This document shows, one piece after another, positions 18,760-31,224 of a stretch of 64,000 nucleotides of DNA (positions within the stretch are counted from its first letter, which is position 1; each line of letters opens with the position of its first letter). The stretch is from Phycicoccus endophyticus. Its GTDB lineage: Bacteria; Actinomycetota; Actinomycetes; Actinomycetales; Dermatophilaceae. The stretch is from the NCBI RefSeq assembly GCF_011326735.1, contig NZ_JAANCN010000001.1, forward strand, positions 248,001-312,000, read 5' to 3'. A program made the position numbers and the translations under genes. The notes below the pieces were generated by a model. The model was not told where the DNA came from and searched no databases. It was given only the letters and a program-made list of their open reading frames with translations.

Positions 18760-18937
18760 GGCCCACCTGGTAGTGCGCCACGGCGCCGTCCTCGAGGTGG
18801 CCGCGGATCTCGGTGACCTCGAACCAGTCCAGCCCGCGCACCGTCGTGTGGGCCCGCGCGATCGCGGTGCTGATCGCGTCGTCGACCGAGGTGGTCGAGG
18901 TCCCGACGACCTCGCTGATGCCGTAGGTGTGCGCCAT
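18731..18937 (-). CDS. Dodecin family flavin-binding protein
   Basis: A 68-residue protein starting MAHTYGISEVVGTSTTS. Dodecins form hollow dodecamers that store or buffer FMN/FAD (and sometimes CoA). GLDWFEVTEIRGH holds the flavin-stacking tryptophan (Trp38), and HYQVGLKLGFRLED is the conserved C-terminus. The ATG at 18937 has GAGAGGG upstream. Longer upstream frames are possible but not conserved. The window also has an FMN riboswitch-controlled transporter (46.9-47.9 kb), but no direct link is visible. Confidence 0.9.
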   Translation of the reverse strand: MAHTYGISEVVGTSTTSVDDAISTAIARAHTTVRGLDWFEVTEIRGHLEDGAVAHYQVGLKLGFRLED

Positions 18938-19035
18938 CGCTGCACCCTCTCGCCGTGGGGCCGCCCGGTGGCGGGCCCCGGTCCCTGGATCCTCCCGGTC
19001 CGGGCCCGGGCGCGCCAGCACCCGGGGCGCCGGCC

Positions 19036-19212
19036 TCAGCGGGCGCCGGCGCTCGCGAAGACGACCTCCGGCCACGGCGAGGAGGCCAGCCAGTCGCGGT
19101 AGGTCTCGGCGTCGGCATCCGCCGGCGGGAAGAGCGACCGGGGGGTGCCCGGGCGGTCGGCGTCCGGACACATCGAGGCGTCAGAGGGGGTGCTCGTGGG
19201 GTGCGGGTTCAC
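19036..19212 (-). CDS. Unrecognised small protein (58 aa)
   Basis: A short frame from GTG 19212 to TGA 19036 encodes a protein beginning MNPHPTSTPSDASMCPDADR and ending SSPWPEVVFASAGAR. It has an extended, proline-rich N-terminal half and a short helical segment (DADAETYRDWLASS). GGAAGGAGG lies seven bases before the start, one of the best ribosome binding sites in the window, which is the main reason to believe in it. It lies about 100 bases upstream of the dodecin gene in the same orientation and could share its transcript. No known domain is recognised. Confidence 0.6.
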   Translation of the reverse strand: MNPHPTSTPSDASMCPDADRPGTPRSLFPPADADAETYRDWLASSPWPEVVFASAGAR

Positions 19213-19370
19213 GACTGGCCTCCTTCCACGGTGGGATGTCCGCCTAGTGCATCACGCGACGTTATCTGACCCATCGTGAAGGGTTATGTGTCTCACGGAT
19301 CGGATGACACCCGTCACGACGACGGGCGCGGGGCCGGGCGGCCCCGGTTGGCAGCCGGCGGCCACCGTCG

Positions 19371-19376
19371 CACACT
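19371..19376 (+). promoter_or_regulatory. Possible -10 box of the NTF2-like gene
   Basis: CACACT ends six bases before GTG 19383, the same spacing as the other leaderless genes here, and favours 19383 over the in-frame GTG at 19377 as start. Confidence 0.3.
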
Positions 19377-19382
19377 GTGCTG

Positions 19383-19760
19383 GTGACCACCCTCGGGCCG
19401 CGGCTCGCCCGCGCCATCGCCGCCAAGGACCCCGCCGCCGTGCGCGCCCTCGTCACCCCCGACGTCGACTTCCGCGGCCTGACCCCCGGCCGGGCCTGGG
19501 CCGGCTCGAGCGCCGACGAGCTCGTCGACGTGCTCTTCGGCTCGTGGTTCGAGGATGCCGACGAGGTGCTGGCCCTGCTCGACGTCACGACCGGCGCCCC
19601 GGTCGAGGACACCGAGCGGGTGTCGTACCGCCTCGCGCTGCACAACGGCGACGGCGACCACACCGCCGAGCAGCAGGTGTACTACCGCACCGACGGCGAC
19701 CGCATCGTGCACCTGCGGGTGCTCTGCTCGGGGTTCCGCCCCGCGCGCCACACGGCCTGA
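19383..19760 (+). CDS. NTF2-like/SnoaL-like protein
   Basis: A protein of 125 residues of the cone-shaped NTF2 fold: an N-terminal helix (LGPRLARAIAAKDPAAVRAL), then VTPDVDFRGLTPG, and the long curved sheet with RVSYRLALHNGDGDH and YYRTDGDRIVHLRVLCSG. Such proteins are diverse enzymes or ligand binders; the role is unknown. GTG 19383 is chosen because of the box at 19371; GTG 19377 adds two residues. It converges with the phosphoesterase gene. Confidence 0.75.
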   Translation: MTTLGPRLARAIAAKDPAAVRALVTPDVDFRGLTPGRAWAGSSADELVDVLFGSWFEDADEVLALLDVTTGAPVEDTERVSYRLALHNGDGDHTAEQQVYYRTDGDRIVHLRVLCSGFRPARHTA

Positions 19761-19771
19761 CCCGCCGGCGC

Positions 19772-20524
19772 TCAGCGACCGTCGCGCGGCCCGAACACGG
19801 TGAGCGCCACCGCGTCGGAGTGCTCGCCGCGCACGTACTCGTCGGCCCAGGCTGCCGCGTCCGGGTAGGCCGACTCGGCGACGATCTGCGCGCAGACGGA
19901 GTCCACGTCGACGGCGGTGTGTCGCAGCGTGACCTGCCCGTCGTGCAGCAGCGCCCACGCGCCACCGACCCGTCCGTACGGCATCCCGACGCTGCCGGGG
20001 TTGACGACGAGGCGGCGGTCGACGAGCCGGACGAAGGGCATGTGCGTGTGACCGCAGCAGACCGTCCGCACGTGCTCCGGGACGTCGGCGAGTGCCTCGC
20101 CCCAGCGCTCGAGCCGGGTGTCGACGAGCACGACCTCGTCGTCGTCGCGCGGGCTGCCGTGGCAGAACAGCACCTCGCCGAAGCCCGCGACCGGGCGCAC
20201 GACGGGGTGGGGGAGCGCGGCGAGCACGTCGACCTGGTCCGGACGCAGCGAGCCGGCGGCGAAGACCGACTCCGGATGGGGGCAGTGCCCGCCCCGCGCG
20301 ACCTCGACGACCTCGCGGTCGGCGTTGCCCCGTACGAGCAGCACCCGCGGCCCGAGCGCCCCGAGTGCGTCGAGCGTCTCGAGCGGCATCGGGCCCGAGA
20401 CGATGTCCCCGGTGACGACGACCAGGTCTGCCGAGCGCACGTCCGGCTCGGCGAGGACCGCCTCCAGCACCGGCAGCACCCCGTGCACGTCGGAGAGGAG
20501 CGCCACGCTCGCCGGCTCGCCCAT
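19772..20524 (-). CDS. Metallophosphoesterase (calcineurin-like/YfcE type)
   Basis: A 250-residue protein with a complete dimetal site: LLSDVHG (Asp12, His14), [29 protein letters not shown] and CGHTHMPF, with [10 protein letters not shown] closing the fold. It resembles YfcE-like phosphodiesterases and the DR1281/ApaH-related group. The substrate is not predictable. ATG 20524 is preceded by a TAGGGT box at leaderless spacing. It is divergent from the pyr operon. Confidence 0.88.
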   Translation of the reverse strand: MGEPASVALLSDVHGVLPVLEAVLAEPDVRSADLVVVTGDIVSGPMPLETLDALGALGPRVLLVRGNADREVVEVARGGHCPHPESVFAAGSLRPDQVDVLAALPHPVVRPVAGFGEVLFCHGSPRDDDEVVLVDTRLERWGEALADVPEHVRTVCCGHTHMPFVRLVDRRLVVNPGSVGMPYGRVGGAWALLHDGQVTLRHTAVDVDSVCAQIVAESAYPDAAAWADEYVRGEHSDAVALTVFGPRDGR

Positions 20525-20531
20525 GACCGCG

Positions 20532-20537
20532 ACCCTA
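20532..20537 (-). promoter_or_regulatory. -10 box of the metallophosphoesterase gene, leaderless
   Basis: On the minus strand TAGGGT lies seven bases before ATG 20524. Confidence 0.5.
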
Positions 20538-20617
20538 GGGCGGACACGCCCCGTCCGCCCGGTGGTCCGCTGTCAGCGCAACCGGTGGGGACGTCGTAGA
20601 GTGAGCACCGCCAGACG

Positions 20618-20654
20618 TCCTTTAACGACCTGTCCCGTGAGGCAGGGAAGGAGG
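20618..20654 (+). promoter_or_regulatory. PyrR-binding RNA hairpin covering the pyrR ribosome binding site
   Basis: CCTG (20629-20632) pairs with CAGG (20643-20646), and TCCTT (20618-20622) pairs with AAGGA (20648-20652) of the Shine-Dalgarno sequence. The loop is TCCCGTGAGG, which resembles the conserved PyrR-recognised loop. In mycobacteria PyrR bound to UMP represses translation through such a structure. The same mechanism would turn down the whole pyr operon by blocking pyrR translation and the coupled genes when UMP is high. Confidence 0.75.
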
Positions 20655-20663
20655 TCGCCGCGG

Positions 20664-21293
20664 ATGCCGCGCGCCGACGACCTGCAGCCCGCCGGAGCCG
20701 ACCCCGGCGCTCCCGGTGCCCCCCGCACCGTGATGAGCGCTCCGGACGTCGCCCGGGCCCTGCGCCGCATCGCCCACGAGATCGTCGAGCGCAACAAGGG
20801 CGCCGCCGACCTCGTCCTTCTCGGCATTCCCACCCGCGGAGTCGAGCTCTCCCGCCGCCTCGGGGCCCTGCTGCAGGAGATGGAGGGGGCGGAGGTCCCC
20901 GTCGGCGAGCTCGACATCACGATGTTCCGCGACGACCTGCGGCGCCAGCCGACGCGCGCGCCGATGCCGACCCGGATCCCCGCCGGCGGCGTCGACGACA
21001 AGGTCGTCGTCCTCGTCGACGACGTCCTCTACTCGGGACGCACCATCCGCGCGGCGCTCGACGCCCTCTCCGACCTCGGCCGTCCCCGGGCGGTGCGCCT
21101 CGCGGTCCTCGTCGACCGGGGGCACCGCGAGCTGCCGATCCGCGCCGACCACGTCGGCAAGAACCTGCCGACGGCCCACTCGGAGCGGGTCATGGTGCGC
21201 CTCACCGGCGTCGACGACGAGGAGGAGTCGGTGACCATCGCCGCCGGGGAGACCCGCGCCGGGCACCCCTCCGGGCCGGGGGGTGCCGCGTGA
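20664..21293 (+). CDS. pyrR: Pyrimidine operon regulator PyrR / uracil phosphoribosyltransferase
   Basis: A 209-residue type I phosphoribosyltransferase that binds pyr mRNA and can make UMP from uracil and [24 protein letters not shown] (about 113-132) is the PRPP loop; [13 protein letters not shown] and [12 protein letters not shown] are family hallmarks. ATG 20664 has a strong GGAAGGAGG site that is inside the regulatory hairpin. The first 25 residues are variable. Its stop overlaps pyrB (GTGA), making it the first gene of the pyrimidine operon. Confidence 0.95.
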   Translation: MPRADDLQPAGADPGAPGAPRTVMSAPDVARALRRIAHEIVERNKGAADLVLLGIPTRGVELSRRLGALLQEMEGAEVPVGELDITMFRDDLRRQPTRAPMPTRIPAGGVDDKVVVLVDDVLYSGRTIRAALDALSDLGRPRAVRLAVLVDRGHRELPIRADHVGKNLPTAHSERVMVRLTGVDDEEESVTIAAGETRAGHPSGPGGAA

Positions 21294-22234
21294 GGCATCT
21301 GCTCTCCAGCGCCGACCTCGGTCGCGACGACGTCCGCGCGCTGCTCGCCACGGCCGCCGAGATGCACGAGGTCCAGCGCCGCGACGTCAAGAAGCTGCCG
21401 ACGCTGCGCGGGCGCACCGTCATCAACCTCTTCTTCGAGGACTCCACGCGCACCCGCTCGAGCTTCGAGATCGCCGGCAAGTGGATGTCGGCGGACACCA
21501 TCAACATCACCGGCAAGGGATCCTCGACGAGCAAGGGGGAGAGCCTGCGCGACACCGTGATGACCATCGACGCCATGAGCGTCGACTGCGTCGTCATCCG
21601 GCACATGGCCAGCGGCGCCGCCCACCAGGTGGCCCAGTGGGTGGACGCCAGCGTCGTCAACGCCGGCGACGGCACGCACGAGCACCCCACCCAGGCGCTG
21701 CTCGACGCCTACACGATGGAGGCGCGCCTCGGCGACCTCGAGGGCCGCAGGGTCGCGATCGTCGGAGACCTCACCCACAGCCGGGTGTTCCGCTCCAACG
21801 CGATCACGCTGCGCACGCTCGGGGCGGAGGTCACCCTCGTCGCGCCGCCGACGCTCATGCCGAGCGGCATCGCGTCGTGGGCGCGGGCCGACGGGCTGAC
21901 CCTGGCCGACGACCTCGACGCCGTGCTCGCCGACGGCCCAGACGCCGTGATGATGCTGCGCGTCCAGCGGGAGCGGATGAGCGGCGGCTTCTTCCCGACC
22001 CCGAGGGAGTACACCGTGGGGTACGGCCTGACCCGCGAGCGGCTGCGTGCCCTGACCTCGGCCAACCCCGACGCGGTGATCTGCCACCCGGGGCCGATGA
22101 ACCGGGGGCTGGAGATCAGCGCCGACGCCGCCGACGCGGCGAGCAGCCTCGTGCTGGACCAGGTGTCCGCGGGCGTGGCGGTGCGGATGGCCGTCCTCTA
22201 CCACCTGCTCGCCGGTGAGGAGGTGACGGCATGA
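21290..22234 (+). CDS. pyrB: Aspartate carbamoyltransferase catalytic subunit
   Basis: Joins carbamoyl phosphate to aspartate. The 314-residue protein has the carbamoyl-phosphate motif [13 protein letters not shown] (about 48-60), the ASGAAHQVA segment, [13 protein letters not shown], and the aspartate-side [10 protein letters not shown]. No regulatory subunit pyrI is near. GTG 21290 overlaps pyrR, and the stop overlaps the pyrC ATG. Confidence 0.96.
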   Translation: MRHLLSSADLGRDDVRALLATAAEMHEVQRRDVKKLPTLRGRTVINLFFEDSTRTRSSFEIAGKWMSADTINITGKGSSTSKGESLRDTVMTIDAMSVDCVVIRHMASGAAHQVAQWVDASVVNAGDGTHEHPTQALLDAYTMEARLGDLEGRRVAIVGDLTHSRVFRSNAITLRTLGAEVTLVAPPTLMPSGIASWARADGLTLADDLDAVLADGPDAVMMLRVQRERMSGGFFPTPREYTVGYGLTRERLRALTSANPDAVICHPGPMNRGLEISADAADAASSLVLDQVSAGVAVRMAVLYHLLAGEEVTA

Positions 22235-23673
22235 CCCCGACGAACCCGTCCTCGAATCGACCAATAGGTCACGTCGGTGACGGCCACGCGTCCTCGAATC
22301 GACCAATAGGTCACGTCGGTGACGGTGGCGTGTTCCCGGATCGACCTATTGGTCGAGTCTCGACGTCGAGAGACCTGCTGCTGACCGGGGTCACCTGGTA
22401 CGAGCCCGACGGCACGCCCCGCCGCGGCGACCTCGCCCTGCGCGAGGGCCTCGTCACCGAGGTCGGGACCGTCGAGGACACCGAGGGGCTCGAGCGTCTG
22501 GACGCCGACGGGCTGACCGCTCTGCCCGGGTTCGTCGACCTGCACACCCACCTGCGCCAGCCGGGCCGCGAGGACGCCGAGACCGTGGCCTCCGGGTCCC
22601 GGGCCGCGGCCGCCGGGGGCTACACGGCGGTGCTCGCGATGGCGAACACGACCCCCGTCACCGACACCGCGGAGGCGGCCGAGCACATCGTCGAGCTCGG
22701 GCTGGCCTGCGGGCTCGTCGACGTCGTCCCCATCGGCGCCGTCACCAAGGGGCTCGCGGGCACCGAGCTGGCCGAGCTGGGCCTCATGCACCGCAGCCGC
22801 GCCCGCGTGCGGGTCTTCTCCGACGACGGGCACTGCGTCTCCGACGGCCGGGTGATGCGCCGCGCGCTGGAGTACCTGCGCGCCGTCGACGGCGTCATCA
22901 GCCAGCACAGCCAGGACCCCGCGCTCGCCGGGCCGCAGGCCTGCTGTCACGAGGGTGAGCTCTCCGGGCGCCTCGGGCTGCCCGGCTGGCCGCCGGTGGC
23001 CGAGGCGAGCATCATCGCCCGCGACGCGATGCTCGCCGAGCACACCGGTGGACGGGTGCACGTCGCCCACGTGACGACGGCCGAGGGCCTCGACGTCGTG
23101 CGCTGGGCCAAGGCGCGCGGCATCCGGATGACCGCTGAGGTCACCCCCCACCACCTCGCCCTGGGGACCGACCTGCTCACCGGCTACGACCCGGTCTACA
23201 AGGTCAACCCGCCGCTGCGTCCCGCCGAGGACCGCGAGGCCCTCGCCGAGGGCCTGCTCGACGGGACGATCGACGCGGTGGCCACCGACCACGCCCCCCA
23301 TGCCCGCCACGACAAGGAGCACGCGTTCGTCGACGCGGCCTTCGGGATGCTCGGCCTCGAGACCGCATTCGCCGTGGTCCACGACCTGCTCGTCGCACCG
23401 GGCAGGATGTCGATGTCCGACCTCGCGCGGGTGATGTCGCTCAACCCGGCGCGGATCGCCGGGCTGACGGGGCACGGACGACCGCTGCGGCCGGGCGAGC
23501 CCGCCAACCTCGTGCTCGTCGACCCCGCGGCGAGCGTCACCGTCGACCGTGACGCGTCGGCGTCCCTGTCCCGCAACAGCCCCTGGCACGGCCGCTCCCT
23601 CACCGGCGCGGTCCACACCACGATCCTGCGCGGTGAGACCACCGCCCGGGAAGGAGAGCCCGCACCGTGCTGA
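22231..23673 (+). CDS. pyrC: Dihydroorotase with repeat-encoded N-terminal extension
   Basis: Cyclises carbamoyl aspartate to dihydroorotate. The 480-residue protein has zinc ligands in [15 protein letters not shown] (His105, His107), [11 protein letters not shown], and VATDHAPHA (Asp353). It is a class I bacterial dihydroorotase. The conserved fold begins only at about residue 46 ([12 protein letters not shown]). The first 45 residues are two copies of [12 protein letters not shown] and a third partial copy, encoded by 37-base repeats. ATG 22231 overlaps the pyrB stop (ATGA), which supports this start; GTG 22330 is a later alternative that would exclude the repeats. Confidence 0.93.
   Translation: MTPTNPSSNRPIGHVGDGHASSNRPIGHVGDGGVFPDRPIGRVSTSRDLLLTGVTWYEPDGTPRRGDLALREGLVTEVGTVEDTEGLERLDADGLTALPGFVDLHTHLRQPGREDAETVASGSRAAAAGGYTAVLAMANTTPVTDTAEAAEHIVELGLACGLVDVVPIGAVTKGLAGTELAELGLMHRSRARVRVFSDDGHCVSDGRVMRRALEYLRAVDGVISQHSQDPALAGPQACCHEGELSGRLGLPGWPPVAEASIIARDAMLAEHTGGRVHVAHVTTAEGLDVVRWAKARGIRMTAEVTPHHLALGTDLLTGYDPVYKVNPPLRPAEDREALAEGLLDGTIDAVATDHAPHARHDKEHAFVDAAFGMLGLETAFAVVHDLLVAPGRMSMSDLARVMSLNPARIAGLTGHGRPLRPGEPANLVLVDPAASVTVDRDASASLSRNSPWHGRSLTGAVHTTILRGETTAREGEPAPC
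22247..22283 (+). repeat. Repeat copy 1 in pyrC
   Basis: A 37-base unit whose start is CGTCCTCGAATCGACCAATA and whose end is TCACGTCGGTGACGG. It holds a near-palindrome TCGACCAATAGGTC (22257-22270) and the hairpin GTCAC-gtcg-GTGAC. The identical copy is at 22289-22325. Confidence 0.9.
22289..22325 (+). repeat. Repeat copy 2 in pyrC
   Basis: Identical to copy 1 over 37 bases and offset by 42 bases (14 codons), so the reading frame is preserved. The core TCGACCAATAGGTC lies at 22299-22312. Confidence 0.9.
22343..22356 (-). repeat. Inverted third copy of the repeat core
   Basis: GACCTATTGGTCGA is the exact reverse complement of the 14-base core in copies 1 and 2. Flanks differ, so only the core is shared. 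It encodes RPIGR, again close to RPIGH. Confidence 0.85.
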
Positions 23674-24814
23674 CCCCCCGCGAGCCCGCCGTCCTCGTCC
23701 TCGAGGACGGCCGCACCTTCACCGGCCACGCCTTCGGCCACCGCGGCGCCACGGTCGGCGAGGCGGTCTTCGCCACCGGCATGACCGGCTACCAGGAGAC
23801 CCTCACCGACCCCAGCTACCACCACCAGGTGGTCGTCATGACGGCGCCGCACATCGGCAACACCGGCTGGAACGACGAGGACGACGAGTCCGGGCGGATC
23901 TGGGTCGCCGGCTACGTCGTGCGCGACCCGGCGCTGCGCCCCTCGAGCTGGCGCAGCGCGCGCACGCTCGAGGACGAGCTGGACGCGCAGGGCGTCGTCG
24001 GCATCTGTGACGTCGACACCCGCGCCCTCACCCGGCACCTGCGCGAGCGGGGGGCGATGCGGGTGGGTGTCTTCTCCGGCCCGGACGCGACGCACGACCC
24101 CGAGGAGCTGCTGCGACGCGTGCGCTCGGCGCCGCCGATGAGCGGTGCCGACCTCGCCGGCGAGGTCGCGACCGCCCAGCCGTACGTCGTGCCCGCCGTG
24201 GGCGAGCGCCGGCTCACGGTCGCCGCGGTCGACCTCGGGATCAAGTCGATGACCCCGCGGATGATGGCCGAGCGGGGCCTTGACGTCCACGTCCTGCCGG
24301 CGACCGCCACCCTCGAGCAGGTGCGCGCCACCGGCGCCGACGGCGTCTTCTTCTCCAACGGCCCCGGTGACCCGGCGACGGCCCGGGTCCAGGCCGAGCT
24401 GCTCCGCGGCGTGCTCGGGGCCGGTATCCCGTACTTCGGGATCTGCTTCGGCAACCAGATCCTCGGCCGGGCGCTCGGGTTCGGCACCTACAAGCTCAAG
24501 TACGGGCACCGCGGGATCAACCAGCCGGTCATGGACCGCACGACCGGCAAGGTCGAGGTGACGGCGCACAACCACGGGTTCGCCGTCGACGCCCCCCTCG
24601 ACCACCCGACCGAGACCGAGTTCGGCAGCGCGAGCGTCAGCCACGTCTGCCTCAACGACGACGTCGTCGAGGGGCTGGAGGTGCGCCGCGACGGGCGCCT
24701 CGCGGCGTTCTCGGTCCAGTACCACCCCGAGGCCGCGGCCGGCCCGCACGACGCGGCCTACCTCTTCGACCGGTTCATCGACCTCATGACCACCCAGCAG
24801 GAGGTGCGCGCCTG

Positions 24815-24815
<1 letters not shown>
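23667..24815 (+). CDS. carA: Carbamoyl phosphate synthase small (glutaminase) subunit
   Basis: Hydrolyses glutamine and channels ammonia to CarB. The 382-residue protein has an N-terminal CPSase domain ([27 protein letters not shown]) and a class I amidotransferase domain with nucleophile Cys260 in FGICFGNQ and the His/Glu pair in [11 protein letters not shown] 23667 overlaps the pyrC end, and the stop overlaps carB (TGATG). Confidence 0.96.
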
Positions 24816-28122
<3,307 letters not shown>

Positions 28123-28126
<4 letters not shown>

Positions 28127-28998
28127 ACGCAGGGGTGCTCCAGGTCGGCGGCGAGCTCATCGCCAGCCGCCGGGCCGGTGCCTACCACCACCTGACGCTC
28201 GTGGCCCCGGGCGTGGCCGAGCTCGCGGCACCCGGGCAGTTCGTGGCGCTCGCCGTCGGGGGGGCGACCTCGGCCACCCTGCTGCGGCGGTGCTTCTCCA
28301 TCCACCGCGTCACCCCTTCGGGCACCTACGGCGGCACGGTCGACGTCGTCGTGGCCGCCCGGGGGGCGGGCACCCGGTGGCTGACGTCCCTGCGCGTGCA
28401 CGACCCCGTCGACGTCGTCGGCCCGCTCGGGAGGCCCTTCCCGCTGCCCACCGAGCCGGTGCCGTGCGTCCTCGTCGGCGGCGGCTACGGCTCCGCGCCG
28501 CTGTTCTGGCTCGCCGAGGTGCTGCGCGAGCGGGGCTGCCCGGTCGAGATGGTGCTCGGCGCCGCGTCGGAGGACCGCCTCTTCGGCGTCCTGCAGGCCC
28601 GGCGCAGCGCCGACGGCGTGACGGTGACGACCGACGACGGCTCGGCCGGGCACCGCGGCTGGGTCTCGGACGTCCTCGGGGACGTCGTCGACCGCCTCGG
28701 CGCCGGGGTCGTCTACGCGTGCGGCCCGATGGGGATGCTGCGCTCGGTCACCGAGGTCGCCTCCGCGCACGGCGCCGTCGCCCAGGTCGCGGTCGAGGAG
28801 TCGATGGCGTGCGGCATCGGGGTGTGCATGACGTGTGTCCTGCCGGTCCGCGGCGGCGACGGCGTGACCCGGATGGTGCGCTCGTGCGTGGGCGGCCCGG
28901 TCTTCCGCGGCGACCGGGTGCGCTGGGACGCCATCGGCGACGGGGTCACCCGGGTCCCCGAGGACGCGCTCGGCGCGCCGCACCCGGGGGGCCACTGA
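28123..28998 (+). CDS. pyrK: Dihydroorotate dehydrogenase electron transfer subunit
   Basis: A 291-residue iron-sulfur flavoprotein that passes electrons from PyrD to NAD. It has a ferredoxin-reductase-like FAD domain ([11 protein letters not shown]), an NAD domain ([28 protein letters not shown]), and a [2Fe-2S] cluster site with Cys230, Cys235, Cys238 and Cys255. GTG 28123 overlaps carB. Its partner pyrD follows with a TGATG overlap. Confidence 0.92.
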
Positions 28999-29957
28999 TG
29001 GTCGACATGCGCACGGTGCTCGCCGGCACCACCCTGCCCAACCCGGTGATGACCGCCTCGGGCTGCGCCGCCAACGGCACCGAGCTCAACCGGTTCTTCC
29101 CCGTCGCCGAGCTTGGGGCGTTCGTCACGAAGACGGTGATGCGCGACCCCCGCTCGGGCCGGCCGACGCCGCGGATGGCCGAGACACCCTCGGGCATGCT
29201 CAACTCGATCGGCCTCCAGGGGCCGGGGATCGACGCATTCTGCGAGCACGACCTGCCCTGGCTCGAGCAGCAGGGGGCCCGCGTCGTGGTCTCGGTGGCG
29301 GGGAACACCGCCGAGGAGTTCGGCGAGGTCGTCCAGCGCCTCGTCGGCTCGCCCGCCTGGGGGTGCGTCGTCGGGGTGGAGGCGAACATCTCCTGCCCCA
29401 ACGTCGCCAACCGGGGCCTGGTCTTCGCCTGCGACCCCGTCTCCTCCGAGCGGGTCGTGCGGATCGTGCGGGCCCGGGTCCCCGCGGAGGTGCCGGTGCT
29501 CGCCAAGCTGACGCCGGACGTCACCGACATCGTCACGATCGCCGGTGCGGCCCTCGGGGCGGGTGCCGACGCCCTGACCATGGTCAACACCCTCCTCGGC
29601 ATCGTCATCGACACCGACCTGCTGCGGCCGCGGCTCGCCGGTGTCACCGGCGGCCTCTCCGGCCCCGCGATCCGCCCGGTCGCCGTGCGCGCCATCTGGC
29701 AGGTCACCGCCGCCATGCGCTCGGGCACCCTGCCCACGGCGCCCGTCGTCGGGGTCGGGGGGGTCCGCACGGGCACCGACGCCCTCGAGCTCGTCGCGGC
29801 GGGGGCGAGCGCGGTCCAGGTCGGTACCGCGACGTTCAACGACCCGTCGGCTCCCCGACGGGTCCTCACCGAGCTCGAGGCCGAGGCCGCCCGGCACGGC
29901 GTCGAACGCTTCGCCGACCTCGTCGGCATCGCCCACGAGAGGATGGTCCGCCCATGA
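28998..29957 (+). CDS. pyrD: Dihydroorotate dehydrogenase, class 1B
   Basis: Oxidises dihydroorotate to orotate with FMN. The 319-residue soluble protein has NPVMTASGCAANG, NSIGLQGPGIDAF and the active base Cys133 in ANISCPNV, which is the class 1 feature (class 2 uses Ser). There is no membrane-binding N-terminus. With pyrK next to it, it should be the NAD-linked class 1B enzyme. Confidence 0.95.
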   Translation: MVDMRTVLAGTTLPNPVMTASGCAANGTELNRFFPVAELGAFVTKTVMRDPRSGRPTPRMAETPSGMLNSIGLQGPGIDAFCEHDLPWLEQQGARVVVSVAGNTAEEFGEVVQRLVGSPAWGCVVGVEANISCPNVANRGLVFACDPVSSERVVRIVRARVPAEVPVLAKLTPDVTDIVTIAGAALGAGADALTMVNTLLGIVIDTDLLRPRLAGVTGGLSGPAIRPVAVRAIWQVTAAMRSGTLPTAPVVGVGGVRTGTDALELVAAGASAVQVGTATFNDPSAPRRVLTELEAEAARHGVERFADLVGIAHERMVRP

Positions 29958-30817
29958 CCCCGCCCTTCGGGACCCGCCTGCGCGCCGCGATGGACGCGCA
30001 CGGCCCCTTCTGCCCGGGCATCGACCCGCACCCGGCACTGCTCCAGGCGTGGGGGCTGGCGGACACCGTCGACGGCCTCGAGCGCTTCGCGGAGGCGTGT
30101 GTGGCCGCCTTCGGGGGGCACGTGGCGTGCGTCAAGCCGCAGTCGGCCTTCTTCGAGCGGTTCGGCTCCCGCGGGGTCGCCGTCCTCGAGCGCACGCTCG
30201 CGGGCCTGCGCGACGCCGGCACGCTCGCCCTGCTCGACGCCAAGCGCGGTGACATCGGGACGACCATGGCCGGCTACGCGCAGGCCTACCTTGCCGACGA
30301 CTCACCGCTGCGGGCCGACGCTGTGACGCTCAGCCCCTACCTCGGGTACGGGTCGCTGCGCCCCGCGCTCGACCTCGCCGCCGCGACCGGCCGGGGGGTG
30401 TTCGTGCTGACGCTCACGTCCAACCCCGAGGGCCCCTCGGTGCAGCACGCGGTGCGGGCCGGCGAGAGCGTCGCCGCCTCGATGGTCGCCGGGGTGAGCG
30501 CCGACAACGCCCGGGCCCGCGCCGAGGGGACCCTGGGCTCGGTGGGCATGGTCCTCGGCGCGACCGTGGGGGGTGCGGTGCACGAGCTCGGGCTCGACCT
30601 GGCCGGCTCGGCCGCCCCGCTGCTCGCCCCGGGCCTCGGCGCCCAGGGCGGCACCCCGCAGGGGCTGCGTGCCGCCTTCGGGGAGGCCCTGCCCCAGGTG
30701 CTCGGGTCCAGCTCGCGCGAGGTGCTCTCCGCGGGCCCGGACGTGACGGCGCTGCGGGCCGCGGCGCGCTCGGCTGCCGAGAGCCTCGGCGCGCTCGCCA
30801 CGGCGGCCCGGTCCTGA
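29954..30817 (+). CDS. pyrF: Orotidine 5'-phosphate decarboxylase, type 2
   Basis: Last step to UMP. The 287-residue protein has the type 2 (actinobacterial/mycobacterial) layout: FCPGIDPHPALLQAW at the start, CVKPQSAFFERFG, and the catalytic tetrad in LLDAKRGDIGTT. The C-terminal LAPGLGAQGGTPQG binds phosphate. ATG 29954 overlaps pyrD (ATGA). pyrE is missing from the operon. Confidence 0.96.
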   Translation: MTPPFGTRLRAAMDAHGPFCPGIDPHPALLQAWGLADTVDGLERFAEACVAAFGGHVACVKPQSAFFERFGSRGVAVLERTLAGLRDAGTLALLDAKRGDIGTTMAGYAQAYLADDSPLRADAVTLSPYLGYGSLRPALDLAAATGRGVFVLTLTSNPEGPSVQHAVRAGESVAASMVAGVSADNARARAEGTLGSVGMVLGATVGGAVHELGLDLAGSAAPLLAPGLGAQGGTPQGLRAAFGEALPQVLGSSSREVLSAGPDVTALRAAARSAAESLGALATAARS

Positions 30818-30840
30818 CGCGACGGGGCTGGTCAGGCAGG

Positions 30841-30846
30841 TACAGT
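30841..30846 (+). promoter_or_regulatory. Probable -10 box of mihF
   Basis: TACAGT in the 89-base gap after pyrF gives mihF-gmk-rpoZ-coaBC a promoter of its own, with a leader of about 60 bases and AAGGA at 30895-30899. Confidence 0.45.
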
Positions 30847-30906
30847 CGTCCCCGTACAGCCGGGTGTTGAGCAGCCAGCGCCCGCAGTGACAGCAAGGAC
30901 GCATTC

Positions 30907-31224
30907 GTGGCACTTCCCCCGCTCACCCAGGAACAGCGCACCGCGGCCCTCGAGAAGGCCGCCGCCTCCCGACGCGAGCGAGCCGAGGTCAAGAACCGGC
31001 TCAAGCACGGCGGCGCCTCCCTCGGGGCCGTCATCCAGGACGGCAAGCGCAACGAGGTCATCGGCAAGATGCGGGTCTCGGCCCTGCTGGAGTCGATGCC
31101 CGGCGTGGGGCGGGTGCGCGCCCGCCAGATCATGGAGGAGGTCGGCATCTCCGAGAGCCGTCGGGTCCGCGGGCTCGGGCAGAACCAGGTGGCCGCCCTC
31201 CTGGAGCGCTTCGGGCGGCAGTGA
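30907..31224 (+). CDS. mihF: Actinobacterial integration host factor
   Basis: A 105-residue DNA-binding nucleoid protein of the mIHF/sIHF family, unrelated to the IHF of proteobacteria. [20 protein letters not shown] is the signature N-terminal helix, and [20 protein letters not shown] is the helix-two-turn-helix DNA-binding part. The GTG start has AAGGA seven bases upstream. It overlaps gmk (GTGA), the standard actinobacterial order. Confidence 0.95.
   Translation: MALPPLTQEQRTAALEKAAASRRERAEVKNRLKHGGASLGAVIQDGKRNEVIGKMRVSALLESMPGVGRVRARQIMEEVGISESRRVRGLGQNQVAALLERFGRQ

Noticed and set aside
22247-22325. Repeat-spacer-repeat pattern resembling a CRISPR
   Set aside because: Only two units with a 5-base gap inside a coding gene and no cas genes.
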